From Bacillota bacterium (lineage in GTDB: Bacteria > Bacillota > Clostridia > Christensenellales > Aristaeellaceae), in assembly GCA_023458835.1 (NCBI GenBank), contig JAEWWY010000524.1, positions 1 to 16,150 of the forward strand: a stretch of DNA of 16,150 bases, given 5' to 3'. A model generated the notes under the pieces. The model was not told the DNA's origin. It did not search any database and saw only the letters and a program-made list of their open reading frames with translations. Positions 7,459 through 13,593 of this stretch are shown in pieces. Each line of letters begins with the position of its first letter. Position 1 is the stretch's first letter. Made by a program: the position numbers and the translations under genes.

Positions 7459-7467
7459 TGCTATAAT
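7459..7467 (+). promoter_or_regulatory. Extended -10 promoter of the GS-like gene
   Basis: TGC-TATAAT (7459-7467) is a perfect -10 with the TGn extension. No good -35 is seen 16-18 bp upstream, as is common for extended -10 promoters. Transcription would start near 7474, giving a short leader of about 45 nt before the GS-like ATG. Confidence 0.65.
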
Positions 7468-7519
7468 ACGGGCCAAACAAATCTCTCCCCCGTGAACCGT
7501 CGGTGAAGGAGGCGCGAGC

Positions 7520-8824
7520 ATGAACATTACACAGCAGGAAGTCATCCGCTTTGTAGAGGAGAATGACGTCAAATTCATCCGCCTGGCCTTTTGCGATCTG
7601 TATGGCCGGCTGAAAAACATCTCCATCCAGCCCGGGGAACTGAACCGCGCCTTTCTCAGCGGCATTCCCTTTGATCCCGCGGCGGTGAGGGGATTTGCGG
7701 ATGCCGCGGGCGGAGATTTGCATTTGTTCCCCGATCCCGCCACGCTGTCGGTGCTGCCCTGGCGGCCCCAGTCGGGCCGGGTAATCCGCATGTTCTGCGA
7801 TATACGGTATCCCGGCGGCAGCCCCTATGAAAGCTATGGCCGGGCGGTGCTGCGCCAGGCGGTGGAAAAGGCCGCGGCGCTGGGCGTGACCATGCATGTG
7901 GCGGCCAGGTGCGAGTTTTATCTGTTTGAGGCGGATGAAAAGGGCCTGATCACCCTAACCCCCCAGGACAGGGCGGGGTATATGGATGTAGCCCCTTATG
8001 ACAAGGGCGAAAACGTGCGAAGGGAGATTTGCCTCGCGCTGGAGGCCATGCATATCCAGCCCGAATCCTCCCACCACGAGCAGGGCCCGGGGCAGAATGA
8101 GATCGACTTCCGCCACGCCGACGCGCTGACCGCCGCCGACCAATTGGTGGCGTTCAAGGATGTGGTGCGCTCTGTCGCCGCTTCGAACGGGCTGTGCGCC
8201 TCCTTCCTGCCCAAACCCCTGCCGGATAAGAACGGCAACAGCCAACACGTGAACCTTTTCCTTTATCAGGGCGGGGAGAATATCTTCCATCGCGCGGAAA
8301 ACGAGCTGAGTGCCGAGGCCCGCCATGCCATAGGCGGCATCCTGCAAAGGGTGAAGGAGTTCACGCTGTTTTGCAATCCCCTGCCCAACAGCTACCACCG
8401 TCTGGGGCTGTCCGGCGCACCCGGCTTTTTGAGCTGGTCCTTGGGAGACCGCTCCCACCTGATCCGCATTCCTGCCGCCCAGGGAAACGATGCCCGCATG
8501 GAGCTGCGCTCCCCCGACCCGGCCGCCAACCCCTATTTGCTGTTCGCGCTGCTTCTGGAGGCGGCCTTGGAGGGCATCCAAAACAAAACGGAGCCCGGCC
8601 CCGCCCTCACCGGCCCCATCGACAGGGCAAACCCCGGCCCCGCCCTTACGCGTTTGCCCAAAGACCTGGGCGAGGCCATCGCCCTGGCCAAGGAAAGCGC
8701 ATTTTTACAGGCGGTGCTTCCCCCCAAAACGCTGGAAGCCTATATCAGGGAGAAGGAGCGGATCTGGAGAAGCTGGCAGGAAGACCCCCAGCAGGTATTC
8801 CAAAGTCACTCTGAAACCATCTGA
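7520..8824 (+). CDS. Short type I glutamine-synthetase-like protein, probably catalytically altered
   Basis: This 434-residue member of the GSI superfamily fits the short clostridial form. AAGGAGG stands 7 nt before ATG 7520. Family landmarks are the FD segment (51-52), CEFYLFE (131-137), SHHEQGPGQNEIDFR (184-198), NGNSQHVNLF (238-247), NSYHRL (290-295), RSHLIRIP (311-318) and RMELRSPDPAANPYL (326-340). Compared with E. coli GlnA (aligned by eye), it keeps the equivalents of E131, E212, E220, H269, R321, R339, R344, E357 and R359. However, the E129 metal-ligand position is Arg130. The flap Glu327 is missing: the segment reads GLSGAPG, one residue shorter, where GYEAPV is expected. It may be a GS-like ligase for another amine, or a sensor partner, instead of a true glutamine synthetase. 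It is divergent from glnN, and the ANTAR gene follows 28 bp downstream. Confidence 0.85.
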   Translation: MNITQQEVIRFVEENDVKFIRLAFCDLYGRLKNISIQPGELNRAFLSGIPFDPAAVRGFADAAGGDLHLFPDPATLSVLPWRPQSGRVIRMFCDIRYPGGSPYESYGRAVLRQAVEKAAALGVTMHVAARCEFYLFEADEKGLITLTPQDRAGYMDVAPYDKGENVRREICLALEAMHIQPESSHHEQGPGQNEIDFRHADALTAADQLVAFKDVVRSVAASNGLCASFLPKPLPDKNGNSQHVNLFLYQGGENIFHRAENELSAEARHAIGGILQRVKEFTLFCNPLPNSYHRLGLSGAPGFLSWSLGDRSHLIRIPAAQGNDARMELRSPDPAANPYLLFALLLEAALEGIQNKTEPGPALTGPIDRANPGPALTRLPKDLGEAIALAKESAFLQAVLPPKTLEAYIREKERIWRSWQEDPQQVFQSHSETI

Positions 8825-8852
8825 TATTTTCGGTGGGAAAGAAGGGATGACG

Positions 8853-9428
8853 ATGGAAGGATTGACGCTGCTGGTAGGCAGTTCGGAAAAAAGCCAGGCG
8901 CTTTTGCAATCCCTGGTGAATGAGGCAGGCCTGCACCAATGCTCTCTGGCGCAAAACGGCGCGGAGGCGCGGCGGATGCAGAGCCAGGGCGAGTATGCCC
9001 TGACCATCATCAATACGCCCCTAAGCGACGAGCCGGGCATTGATCTGGCTGTCAAAACAGCCCAAAGCACGCTGTCGGGCGTGATCCTGCTGGTGAAGGC
9101 CGAGATGGCCGACGCCGTCAGCCAGAAGGTGGAGGAAAGCGGCGTGCTGGTGGTGGCAAAGCCGGTGTCCAGGCAGTTGTTTGACCAGGCGCTCCGGCTC
9201 TCCATGACGGCCAGGAACCGTATGCTGATGCTGCAAAACCAAAACGAAAAGCTGCAAAAGAAGATCGAGGAAATGCGTATGGTGGACAGGGCCAAATGCG
9301 CCCTGATCCAGTACCTGCGCATGACCGAGCAGCAGGCCCACCGTCACATTGAAAAGCAGGCCATGGATACGAGGCAGACGAGGATGCAGGTGGCGAGGGA
9401 TATTGTCAACACCTATGAAATGCTGTAG
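8853..9428 (+). CDS. ANTAR-domain RNA-binding antitermination regulator with pseudo-receiver
   Basis: This 191-residue regulator has an N-terminal receiver-like domain (about 3-115), a coiled-coil linker (about 120-145) and a C-terminal ANTAR domain (about 131-187, MVDRAKCALIQYLRMTEQQA). ANTAR proteins such as NasR, AmiR and EutV bind paired RNA hairpins and prevent intrinsic termination. The receiver is degenerate: the beta-1 acidic pair is Gly-Ser (VGSSEK) and the phospho-acceptor is Asn54 (TIINTPL), although Lys103 in VAKPVSRQ remains. It is therefore unlikely to be switched by aspartyl phosphorylation. From memory, similar receivers occur in ANTAR proteins next to clostridial GS genes. 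Start: GAAGGG (8841-8846) is 6 nt from ATG 8853; ATG 8847 abuts it. It shares an operon with the GS-like gene. Likely targets are leader terminators of nitrogen genes, including glnN. Confidence 0.88.
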   Translation: MEGLTLLVGSSEKSQALLQSLVNEAGLHQCSLAQNGAEARRMQSQGEYALTIINTPLSDEPGIDLAVKTAQSTLSGVILLVKAEMADAVSQKVEESGVLVVAKPVSRQLFDQALRLSMTARNRMLMLQNQNEKLQKKIEEMRMVDRAKCALIQYLRMTEQQAHRHIEKQAMDTRQTRMQVARDIVNTYEML

Positions 9429-9437
9429 CGTTTCGAG

Positions 9438-9636
9438 GAAAAGGCGCTATCTTCCGGCATATGTATAACCGGCACCGAGCGGGCGATTGCTAATCGCCCC
9501 TACGGCGTAAAGCGTATGCTGGCCTTTCTTCCGGCTCTTGCATGCTCCGGCAGGAAAGCCAATCAACCCGGGGCCATCGTAGGGGCGATTATCAATCGCC
9601 CGCCCGCGCCGGATTCCGGCAGTATCGCTTTTAACA
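9438..9636. repeat. Long imperfect palindrome, MITE-like intergenic repeat
   Basis: The gap after the ANTAR gene is largely one inverted repeat. Its clearest part is a 25-bp core at 9480-9504, whose reverse complement recurs at 9578-9602 with one mismatch. Each core is itself a hairpin (GGGCGATT-N3-AATCGCCC). The symmetry continues outward (AAAAGGCGCTAT near 9440 against the complement of 9617-9632, and GCCGG blocks) and inward (GGCCTTTCTTCCGG near 9521 against CCGGCAGGAAAGCC at 9547-9560), centred near 9540. No reading frame of note lies inside. It looks like a non-autonomous element or structured repeat family. It may also terminate transcription from the ANTAR operon. Confidence 0.7.
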
Positions 9637-9712
9637 TTCGCCGGCTGTTATGCGAATGGTCCAGTGCACGAATGATTTGAAATGGTATCCAGCACGACGA
9701 GGAGGGACCTTT

Positions 9713-10078
9713 ATGAACTGCGCCGGAGTTTGCCTCATCGCGGAACACACCCCCACCCTGGCCGCATTCTATCAGGCGCTGCTTCAGGCGGAAGGCCATT
9801 GGGAAGGGGAGGACCACGTGGATTTCCCCGGCACGGGAATCACCATTTTTTCCATAAGGGGCATGGAGGAGATGGCCCCCGGCTGCATGGCAGGCGCGGG
9901 CAGCGGCAAGGCCGTGCTGTCCTTTGACGTTCCGGATGTGGATGCGCTGCCGGATATGCTGCGGGAATTGGGCGCTCAAACCGTCAAGCCTTCCCAGACC
10001 CACCCCTGGGGCTTTAAAAGCGTGTGGGTCAGGGACCCGGAGGGGAACATCCTCAGCTTGCGCTCCCCGGCCAGGTAA
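9713..10078 (+). CDS. VOC (glyoxalase/bleomycin-resistance fold) family protein
   Basis: This is a 121-residue single-domain protein. GGAGGG (9701-9706) is 6 nt before ATG 9713. The frame is open slightly further upstream, but no other start has a ribosome binding site. The fold is indicated by the two beta-alpha-beta-beta-beta halves: AGVCLIAEHTPTLAAFYQALL at the N-terminus, and a second half with LSFDVPDVDALPDMLRELGA, then the typical ending WGFKSVWVRDPEGNILSL, where the late Asp-Pro-Glu-Gly-Asn is the family hallmark. The substrate cannot be predicted; possibilities include dioxygenase-like, lyase and antibiotic-binding roles. It is a stand-alone gene between the palindromic repeat and a convergent acetyltransferase gene, whose stop codon directly abuts its own. 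Confidence 0.8.
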   Translation: MNCAGVCLIAEHTPTLAAFYQALLQAEGHWEGEDHVDFPGTGITIFSIRGMEEMAPGCMAGAGSGKAVLSFDVPDVDALPDMLRELGAQTVKPSQTHPWGFKSVWVRDPEGNILSLRSPAR

Positions 10079-10564
10079 TCAGACCTCCGGCGCTTTTAAT
10101 AGCTTGCACATAAGAAGGCATGGGTTCCGCTCATCCCACAAGGCGGGGAAAACCTCCAGCGGCAAAAAGCCCATGGCCTTGTAAAATGCCCGGGTGAGCG
10201 CGTATTCCGCGCCGCCGGCCGGCTCCGCCACCGTTTTGACCGTCATAAAGGCAAAGCCTTTTTCCGTATAATGGCCGGCCGCCCGCTTCACCAATTCCCG
10301 CCCGATACCCTTTCGGTGAAAATCCCGAAGGATGCCCATCACATGGATTTCACAGGTGCAGGGAAAATGCGCATGCACTGCGAGAAAGCCCACCGGCGCC
10401 TCCCCTGAAAAGGCGCACAGAAAATACAGGCCCGCCACCTCCCGCACATAGTTTGCAAGGGACTCCTCTATGCCAAACCAGTCCGGCAGCTTCCGCAAAA
10501 CAGCTTCCGCAATGGCGCTCTTTTCCTTTGATACAGTCACTTCGCGGTATTGAAGCACAAGCAT
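10079..10564 (-). CDS. GNAT family N-acetyltransferase
   Basis: This 161-residue acetyl-CoA-dependent acetyltransferase has an unknown substrate. The acetyl-CoA pyrophosphate loop is seen in motif A (residues 74-95, VMGILRDFHRKGIGRELV, with RKGIG as the R/Q-x-x-G-x-G/A signature). Motif B follows as AEYALTRAFYKAMGF (119-133), with the Tyr-x-x-x-GF pattern. The C-terminus (PLEVFPALWDERNPCLLMCKLL) resembles a common Firmicute subgroup. ATG 10564 is chosen because an AAGGA stands about 5 nt upstream; an upstream in-frame ATG would add a basic, non-conserved extension. The stop codons of this gene and the VOC gene are adjacent, leaving no room for a terminator between them. Confidence 0.85.
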   Translation of the reverse strand: MLVLQYREVTVSKEKSAIAEAVLRKLPDWFGIEESLANYVREVAGLYFLCAFSGEAPVGFLAVHAHFPCTCEIHVMGILRDFHRKGIGRELVKRAAGHYTEKGFAFMTVKTVAEPAGGAEYALTRAFYKAMGFLPLEVFPALWDERNPCLLMCKLLKAPEV

Positions 10565-10626
10565 CCTCTTCCTTTCATGTATCGCTGCAGCGGCGGGCCG
10601 CCTCATCCCTTGGCTTTTTCTATCGG

Positions 10627-10660
10627 CGCAAAGCAAAGCCCGCTTGCGGTGCAAGCGGGC
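10627..10660 (-). terminator. Intrinsic terminator of rpmB
   Basis: On the minus strand a perfect 10-bp stem GCCCGCTTGC / GCAAGCGGGC (10660-10651 with 10647-10638, 3-base loop) is followed by TTTGCTTTGC. It starts 24 bases past the rpmB stop. Confidence 0.85.
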
Positions 10661-10684
10661 ATGTTTTGCATATAAAAGCTGGAA

Positions 10685-10897
10685 TCAGGCCTCGCCGGAT
10701 TTGGACGGCAGCGCACGGGCCACGTTTCCGCTGCGCAGGCAACGGGTGCACACGTTCAGCCGCTGGGGAACACCTTTTACCAGCACGCGAACCTTCTGCA
10801 CGTTGGGAGCCCAAAGGCGGCCGCTTTTCCGGTTGGAATGGCTTACGTTGTTGCCATTCATCGCACCCTTTTCACATACTTCACAAAACTTGCCCAT
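10685..10897 (-). CDS. rpmB: 50S ribosomal protein L28
   Basis: This 70-residue basic protein of the large ribosomal subunit is slightly longer than the usual 62-64 because of a short tail (LPSKSGEA). The start MGKFCEVCEKG, the core GNNVSHSNRKSGR, and the C-terminal CTRCLRSG are typical of L28. The two CxxC pairs (Cys5/Cys8 and a later CTRC) show it is the zinc-binding form. AAGGAGG stands 8 nt before ATG 10897. It has its own promoter (10939-10967) and terminator, so it is a monocistronic unit. Confidence 0.96.
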   Translation of the reverse strand: MGKFCEVCEKGAMNGNNVSHSNRKSGRLWAPNVQKVRVLVKGVPQRLNVCTRCLRSGNVARALPSKSGEA

Positions 10898-10938
10898 TCA
10901 AAACACCTCCTTTGGGGTTTACACACGACAGCGAACCT

Positions 10939-10967
10939 ATTCTATCACCATTGCAATCCATTTGCAA
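10939..10967 (-). promoter_or_regulatory. rpmB promoter
   Basis: On the minus strand TTGCAA (10967-10962), a 17-bp spacer and TAGAAT (10944-10939) lie just past the eamA stop and about 42 bp before the rpmB start codon. Confidence 0.7.
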
Positions 10968-10976
10968 GAATTATTT

Positions 10977-11858
10977 TTACCGTATGGACCGTTTCCCCGG
11001 CAGGTTCACCAGGAAGATGCTGGCGACGATCAAAAGGCCCCCCGCCAACTGCAAAAGCGTAACGGTCTCCCTCAAAAATACCACGCCGCCCAAGATGGTC
11101 ACCAGCGGGATCAGGTTGATGAAGATGGAAACCGCCACCGGGCTTAAATGGCTCAGCGCATCGCCGTACAGGAAATAGCACAGCGCGCTGCAGATAAGGG
11201 CCAGGCCCGCCATGGCCAGCCAGCCGTCCAAGGGGACCGGCCTCCAATCCCCTTTTTCCATCAGCGCCAGGGGCAAGAGCGTCGGCAGGGAAAATACCGC
11301 CTGCCAGGCATTCATGGAAAGGCTGGTGTGGCGGCCGCGGAGCTTCCGGATGACATAGATGTATCCCACCCAGACAAGGCTTGCGCCGACCACCAGCATA
11401 TCCCCCGCCAGCGACGTTTCCCCCTGGGAACCGCCGTAGCGCACTACCAGGTATACGCCGATCAGCGACAGCACCGATCCCGCCGCCTGCGCAGGCCGGA
11501 GCCTTGTTTTCATGGCCGCCGTATCTACGGCCAGGGTCAGGATGGGGATGGCGGCCAGGATCAGCGAAGCATTCACCGTGCTGGTGCGCTTGATGCCCTG
11601 GTACTCAAAAAAGTAGTACAGCGTGATGCCGAAAAGGCTGGAAAGCAGGAAAGGCACAATATCCTGCCGGCTTATGCGCATCCGCTTTTCCTTGAAAAGC
11701 ACGGCGGGCACCAGCACCGCGGCGGTCAGGATGTAGCGCCAAAGGGCAAGCTGCATGGGGGTAAAGCCCACGTTCATGGCATGCTTGCTGGCAATGAAGG
11801 AAAGCCCCCACATGATATTGATGAAAACCATGCTGATGTAATATGGCGTAAGGGACAT
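10977..11858 (-). CDS. EamA/DMT superfamily transporter
   Basis: This 293-residue inner-membrane protein has about ten hydrophobic segments, arranged as two EamA repeats. The first begins with the classic FINIMWGLSFIASKHAM and RYILTAAVL; the second starts at GDMLVVGASLVWVGYIYVIRK and ends with the typical SPVAVSIFINLIPLVTILGG and GLLIVASIFLVN. Such proteins export or import small metabolites, often amino acids, but the substrate is not visible from sequence. ATG 11858 is used, although its ribosome binding site (GCGAGG about 10 nt upstream) is weak. A GTG at 11882 has none. It has its own promoter (11895-11923), and rpmB follows downstream from a separate promoter. Confidence 0.9.
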   Translation of the reverse strand: MSLTPYYISMVFINIMWGLSFIASKHAMNVGFTPMQLALWRYILTAAVLVPAVLFKEKRMRISRQDIVPFLLSSLFGITLYYFFEYQGIKRTSTVNASLILAAIPILTLAVDTAAMKTRLRPAQAAGSVLSLIGVYLVVRYGGSQGETSLAGDMLVVGASLVWVGYIYVIRKLRGRHTSLSMNAWQAVFSLPTLLPLALMEKGDWRPVPLDGWLAMAGLALICSALCYFLYGDALSHLSPVAVSIFINLIPLVTILGGVVFLRETVTLLQLAGGLLIVASIFLVNLPGKRSIR

Positions 11859-11894
11859 GGGCAGGCAGCCTCGCTTTCGCACTGAACAGAGGGC

Positions 11895-11923
11895 ATCATA
11901 TCATTTTTTATTTGTGAATGCAA
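11895..11923 (-). promoter_or_regulatory. Promoter of the EamA transporter gene
   Basis: On the minus strand TTGCAT (11923-11918), a 17-bp A/T-rich spacer and TATGAT (11900-11895) lie 36 bp before the start codon. Confidence 0.65.
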
Positions 11924-12018
11924 GGCGAGGGCTTGGGACCCAGAATAGCGGCCGGGGAGCTTCATCCAGGGGCAATCCCCCAAAAGCCGCCCTCCCTGCC
12001 GGTTCGCCCGCAAAATCC

Positions 12019-12047
12019 TTGCGGCAAACGGCATTCCGGGGTAAAAT
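12019..12047 (+). promoter_or_regulatory. trmL promoter
   Basis: TTGCGG (12019-12024), a 17-bp spacer and TAAAAT (12042-12047) lie 34 bp before the trmL ATG. It is divergent from the EamA promoter. The stretch between them (about 11924-12018) shows no further feature that I can support. Confidence 0.6.
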
Positions 12048-12081
12048 AGAGGATGCAATATGATAAAAAGGACAGTGTGCC

Positions 12082-12597
12082 ATGCACATCGTACTGGTGA
12101 CTCCCGAAATCCCCCAAAATACGGGCAACATCGCAAGAACCTGCGCCGCCACCGGCGCCACGCTCCACCTTGTCAAGCCGCTGGGCTTTTCCCTGGACGA
12201 CAGGTACATGCGCAGGGCCGGGCTGGATTACTGGCACATGATGAACTACCGGGTCTGGGAGGATTTGCAGCATTTTATGGAGGAGCATCAGGATGCGCGG
12301 ATGCATTTTGCCACCACCAAGGCCCCCCGCACCTATGCCGAAATGGGGTATGCGCCCGATGATTATCTGGTGTTCGGCTGCGAAACCCGCGGACTGCCGG
12401 AAACGCTGCTAAAAAGCGTGTACGAAAAATGCATCCGTATCCCCATGCTCAAGGAGGCCAGGTCGCTGAATTTAAGCAATTCCGTGGCGGTGGTGCTGTA
12501 CGAGGCGCTGCGCCAGCAGAATTTCGCGGGGCTTCAACCGGCGGGAGAGCTTACCGGCCGCCGGGAGGAACCGGCGCCCTGGATGGATTATTTGTAA
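12082..12597 (+). CDS. trmL: tRNA (cytidine/uridine-34 2'-O) methyltransferase TrmL
   Basis: This 171-residue SPOUT-class enzyme methylates the ribose of wobble base 34 in leucine tRNAs using S-adenosylmethionine. It is the minimal single-domain form with no N-terminal extension, as in E. coli TrmL (YibK). Motif 1 is PEIPQNTGNIARTC (residues 8-21), motif 2 is VFGCETRGLP (97-106), and motif 3 is IRIPM...RSLNLSNSVAVVLYEALRQ (119-145). Motif 3 builds the trefoil knot and cofactor pocket. ATG 12082 is preceded by AAAAGGA. It is divergent from the EamA gene and read in the same direction as the small membrane-protein gene that follows 57 bp later. Confidence 0.93.
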   Translation: MHIVLVTPEIPQNTGNIARTCAATGATLHLVKPLGFSLDDRYMRRAGLDYWHMMNYRVWEDLQHFMEEHQDARMHFATTKAPRTYAEMGYAPDDYLVFGCETRGLPETLLKSVYEKCIRIPMLKEARSLNLSNSVAVVLYEALRQQNFAGLQPAGELTGRREEPAPWMDYL

Positions 12598-12654
12598 GCA
12601 TGCCTTATGCCTTGTCATCCGTTGTATGGTTAAGTAGCCCGAAGGAGGATTTGC

Positions 12655-12930
12655 ATGAAGCGTTACGATGACGAGTACGATGACGAATATGATAACGAGT
12701 ACGATGGTCAATATGATGAAGACATCGATTTTCTGGAGGACGATCCGGAGGAGCGGCATCTGATGCACGTGGGCCGGCTCCGCGTGGCCGCCGGCGTGAT
12801 GGACTTTTTGAGCGTCATCGGCGGGATGGTCGTGGTGCTCCTGCTGATTGCGGCGCTGGTTTCGCTGATCAACTGGCTTGTGGGCGACGTGAACCAGATG
12901 TTCGCCATTTTACAGCGAAGGATACAATAG
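12655..12930 (+). CDS. Small membrane protein with acidic Asp/Glu/Tyr repeat head
   Basis: I do not recognise a family for this 91-residue protein. AAGGAGG stands 7 nt before ATG 12655. Residues 4-21 are a low-complexity run of about four DDEYD-like units, from imperfect 12-bp DNA repeats at 12664-12715. An acidic stretch follows to about residue 33. One strong membrane segment (about 49-74, MDFLSVIGGMVVVLLLIAALVSL) is followed by a short tail ending in basic LQRRIQ. With basic HVGRLRV before the segment, the acidic head is probably cytoplasmic. It lies between trmL and the UDG genes. The tyrosine-rich acidic head could bind metal or a basic partner, but nothing in the sequence settles this. 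Confidence 0.75.
   Translation: MKRYDDEYDDEYDNEYDGQYDEDIDFLEDDPEERHLMHVGRLRVAAGVMDFLSVIGGMVVVLLLIAALVSLINWLVGDVNQMFAILQRRIQ
12664..12715 (+). repeat. In-gene 12-bp tandem repeat coding for DDEY
   Basis: About four imperfect copies of a GAYGANTAYGAT-like unit lie in tandem at the 5' end of the small membrane-protein gene. They keep the frame and encode the Asp/Glu/Tyr head. Such a repeat can change copy number by slippage in 4-residue steps. Confidence 0.5.
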
Positions 12931-12999
12931 CGGTTTGTTTCCCCCTTGGGCGGCAGATTGCATTGAGGCATCCGGGACATACTAAAGCGGAGGCAGGAC

Positions 13000-13593
13000 A
13001 TGATCACCATCTCCTGGGAGGAACTGCACAGGCAGATTGAAGCGTGCACCGCCTGCGATCTGGCAGCCGGCTGCACCCATAAGGTGCCCGGCCAGGGCGA
13101 TCATCACGCGCCGCTTATGCTGATCGGCGAAGGCCCGGGCGAGGTGGAAGACCGGGAGGGCCTGGCCTTTGTGGGCCCGGCCGGCCAGCTTCTGACGCGG
13201 ATGCTCGCGGCCATCAGCCTTCCGCGGGACCGGGTGTACATCTGCAATGTGGTGAAATGCCGCCCGCCGCAAAACCGCGTTCCGCTGCCCAATGAAGCGG
13301 AGGCCTGCCTGCCCTATTTGCGCATGCAGACGGCTTTGATCCGCCCCAGGGTGATCCTGCTGCTGGGGGCCACCGCGGCCAGGACGGTCCTGGGCGATGA
13401 CGTGCGCATCACACGGGACCGGGGCAAGTGGTTTGAGCGCAAGGGCGTGCTGATGATGCCTACCTACCATCCTTCCGCGCTGCTGCGGGACGCGGAAAAG
13501 AAAAAGGACGCGTGGAAGGACTTGCAGGCCGTACGGCAAAAGCTGGCGGAGCTTCATCTCTATGATGATCTATGGGAGGACAATCAGAAATGA
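13000..13593 (+). CDS. Family 4 uracil-DNA glycosylase with [4Fe-4S] cysteines
   Basis: This 197-residue DNA repair enzyme removes uracil from DNA to start base excision repair. The four cluster ligands typical of family 4 are present: Cys16-x2-Cys19 at the N-terminus and Cys87-x15-Cys103. Motif 1 is LIGEGPGEVEDREGLAFVGPAG (41-62), motif 2 is NVVKCRPPQNR (83-93), and the DNA-intercalating motif 3 is PTYHPSALLR (154-163). GGAGG stands 6 nt before ATG 13000. Its stop overlaps the start of the next gene (ATGA, 13590-13593), so the two are translationally coupled. Motif 1 has Gly46 where Ala is more common (GEAPG), which is unlikely to matter. Confidence 0.92.
   Translation: MITISWEELHRQIEACTACDLAAGCTHKVPGQGDHHAPLMLIGEGPGEVEDREGLAFVGPAGQLLTRMLAAISLPRDRVYICNVVKCRPPQNRVPLPNEAEACLPYLRMQTALIRPRVILLLGATAARTVLGDDVRITRDRGKWFERKGVLMMPTYHPSALLRDAEKKKDAWKDLQAVRQKLAELHLYDDLWEDNQK

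Noticed and set aside
7193..7519. GlnR/TnrA operator in the glnN region
   Set aside because: No TGTNA-N7-TNACA match found on reading both strands of the intergenic region.
7187..7897. N-terminal extension of glnN to an upstream start
   Set aside because: It would cover the divergent GS-like gene, both promoters and the leader terminator. The extension is not GSIII-like, and a well-spaced ribosome binding site supports 7186.
8490..8852. N-terminal extension of the ANTAR gene
   Set aside because: The extra frame lies inside the GS-like gene and reads as Pro/Arg-rich shadow; the receiver domain begins right after ATG 8853.
9480..9602. Possible two-repeat CRISPR array or insertion-sequence end
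   Set aside because: The two cores are inverted, not direct; there is no third copy, no cas gene, no transposase and no clear target duplication.
12655..12930. Small acidic protein as an anti-CRISPR or toxin/antitoxin member
   Set aside because: It has a membrane helix, no partner gene, and sits between housekeeping genes. There is no evidence for either role.
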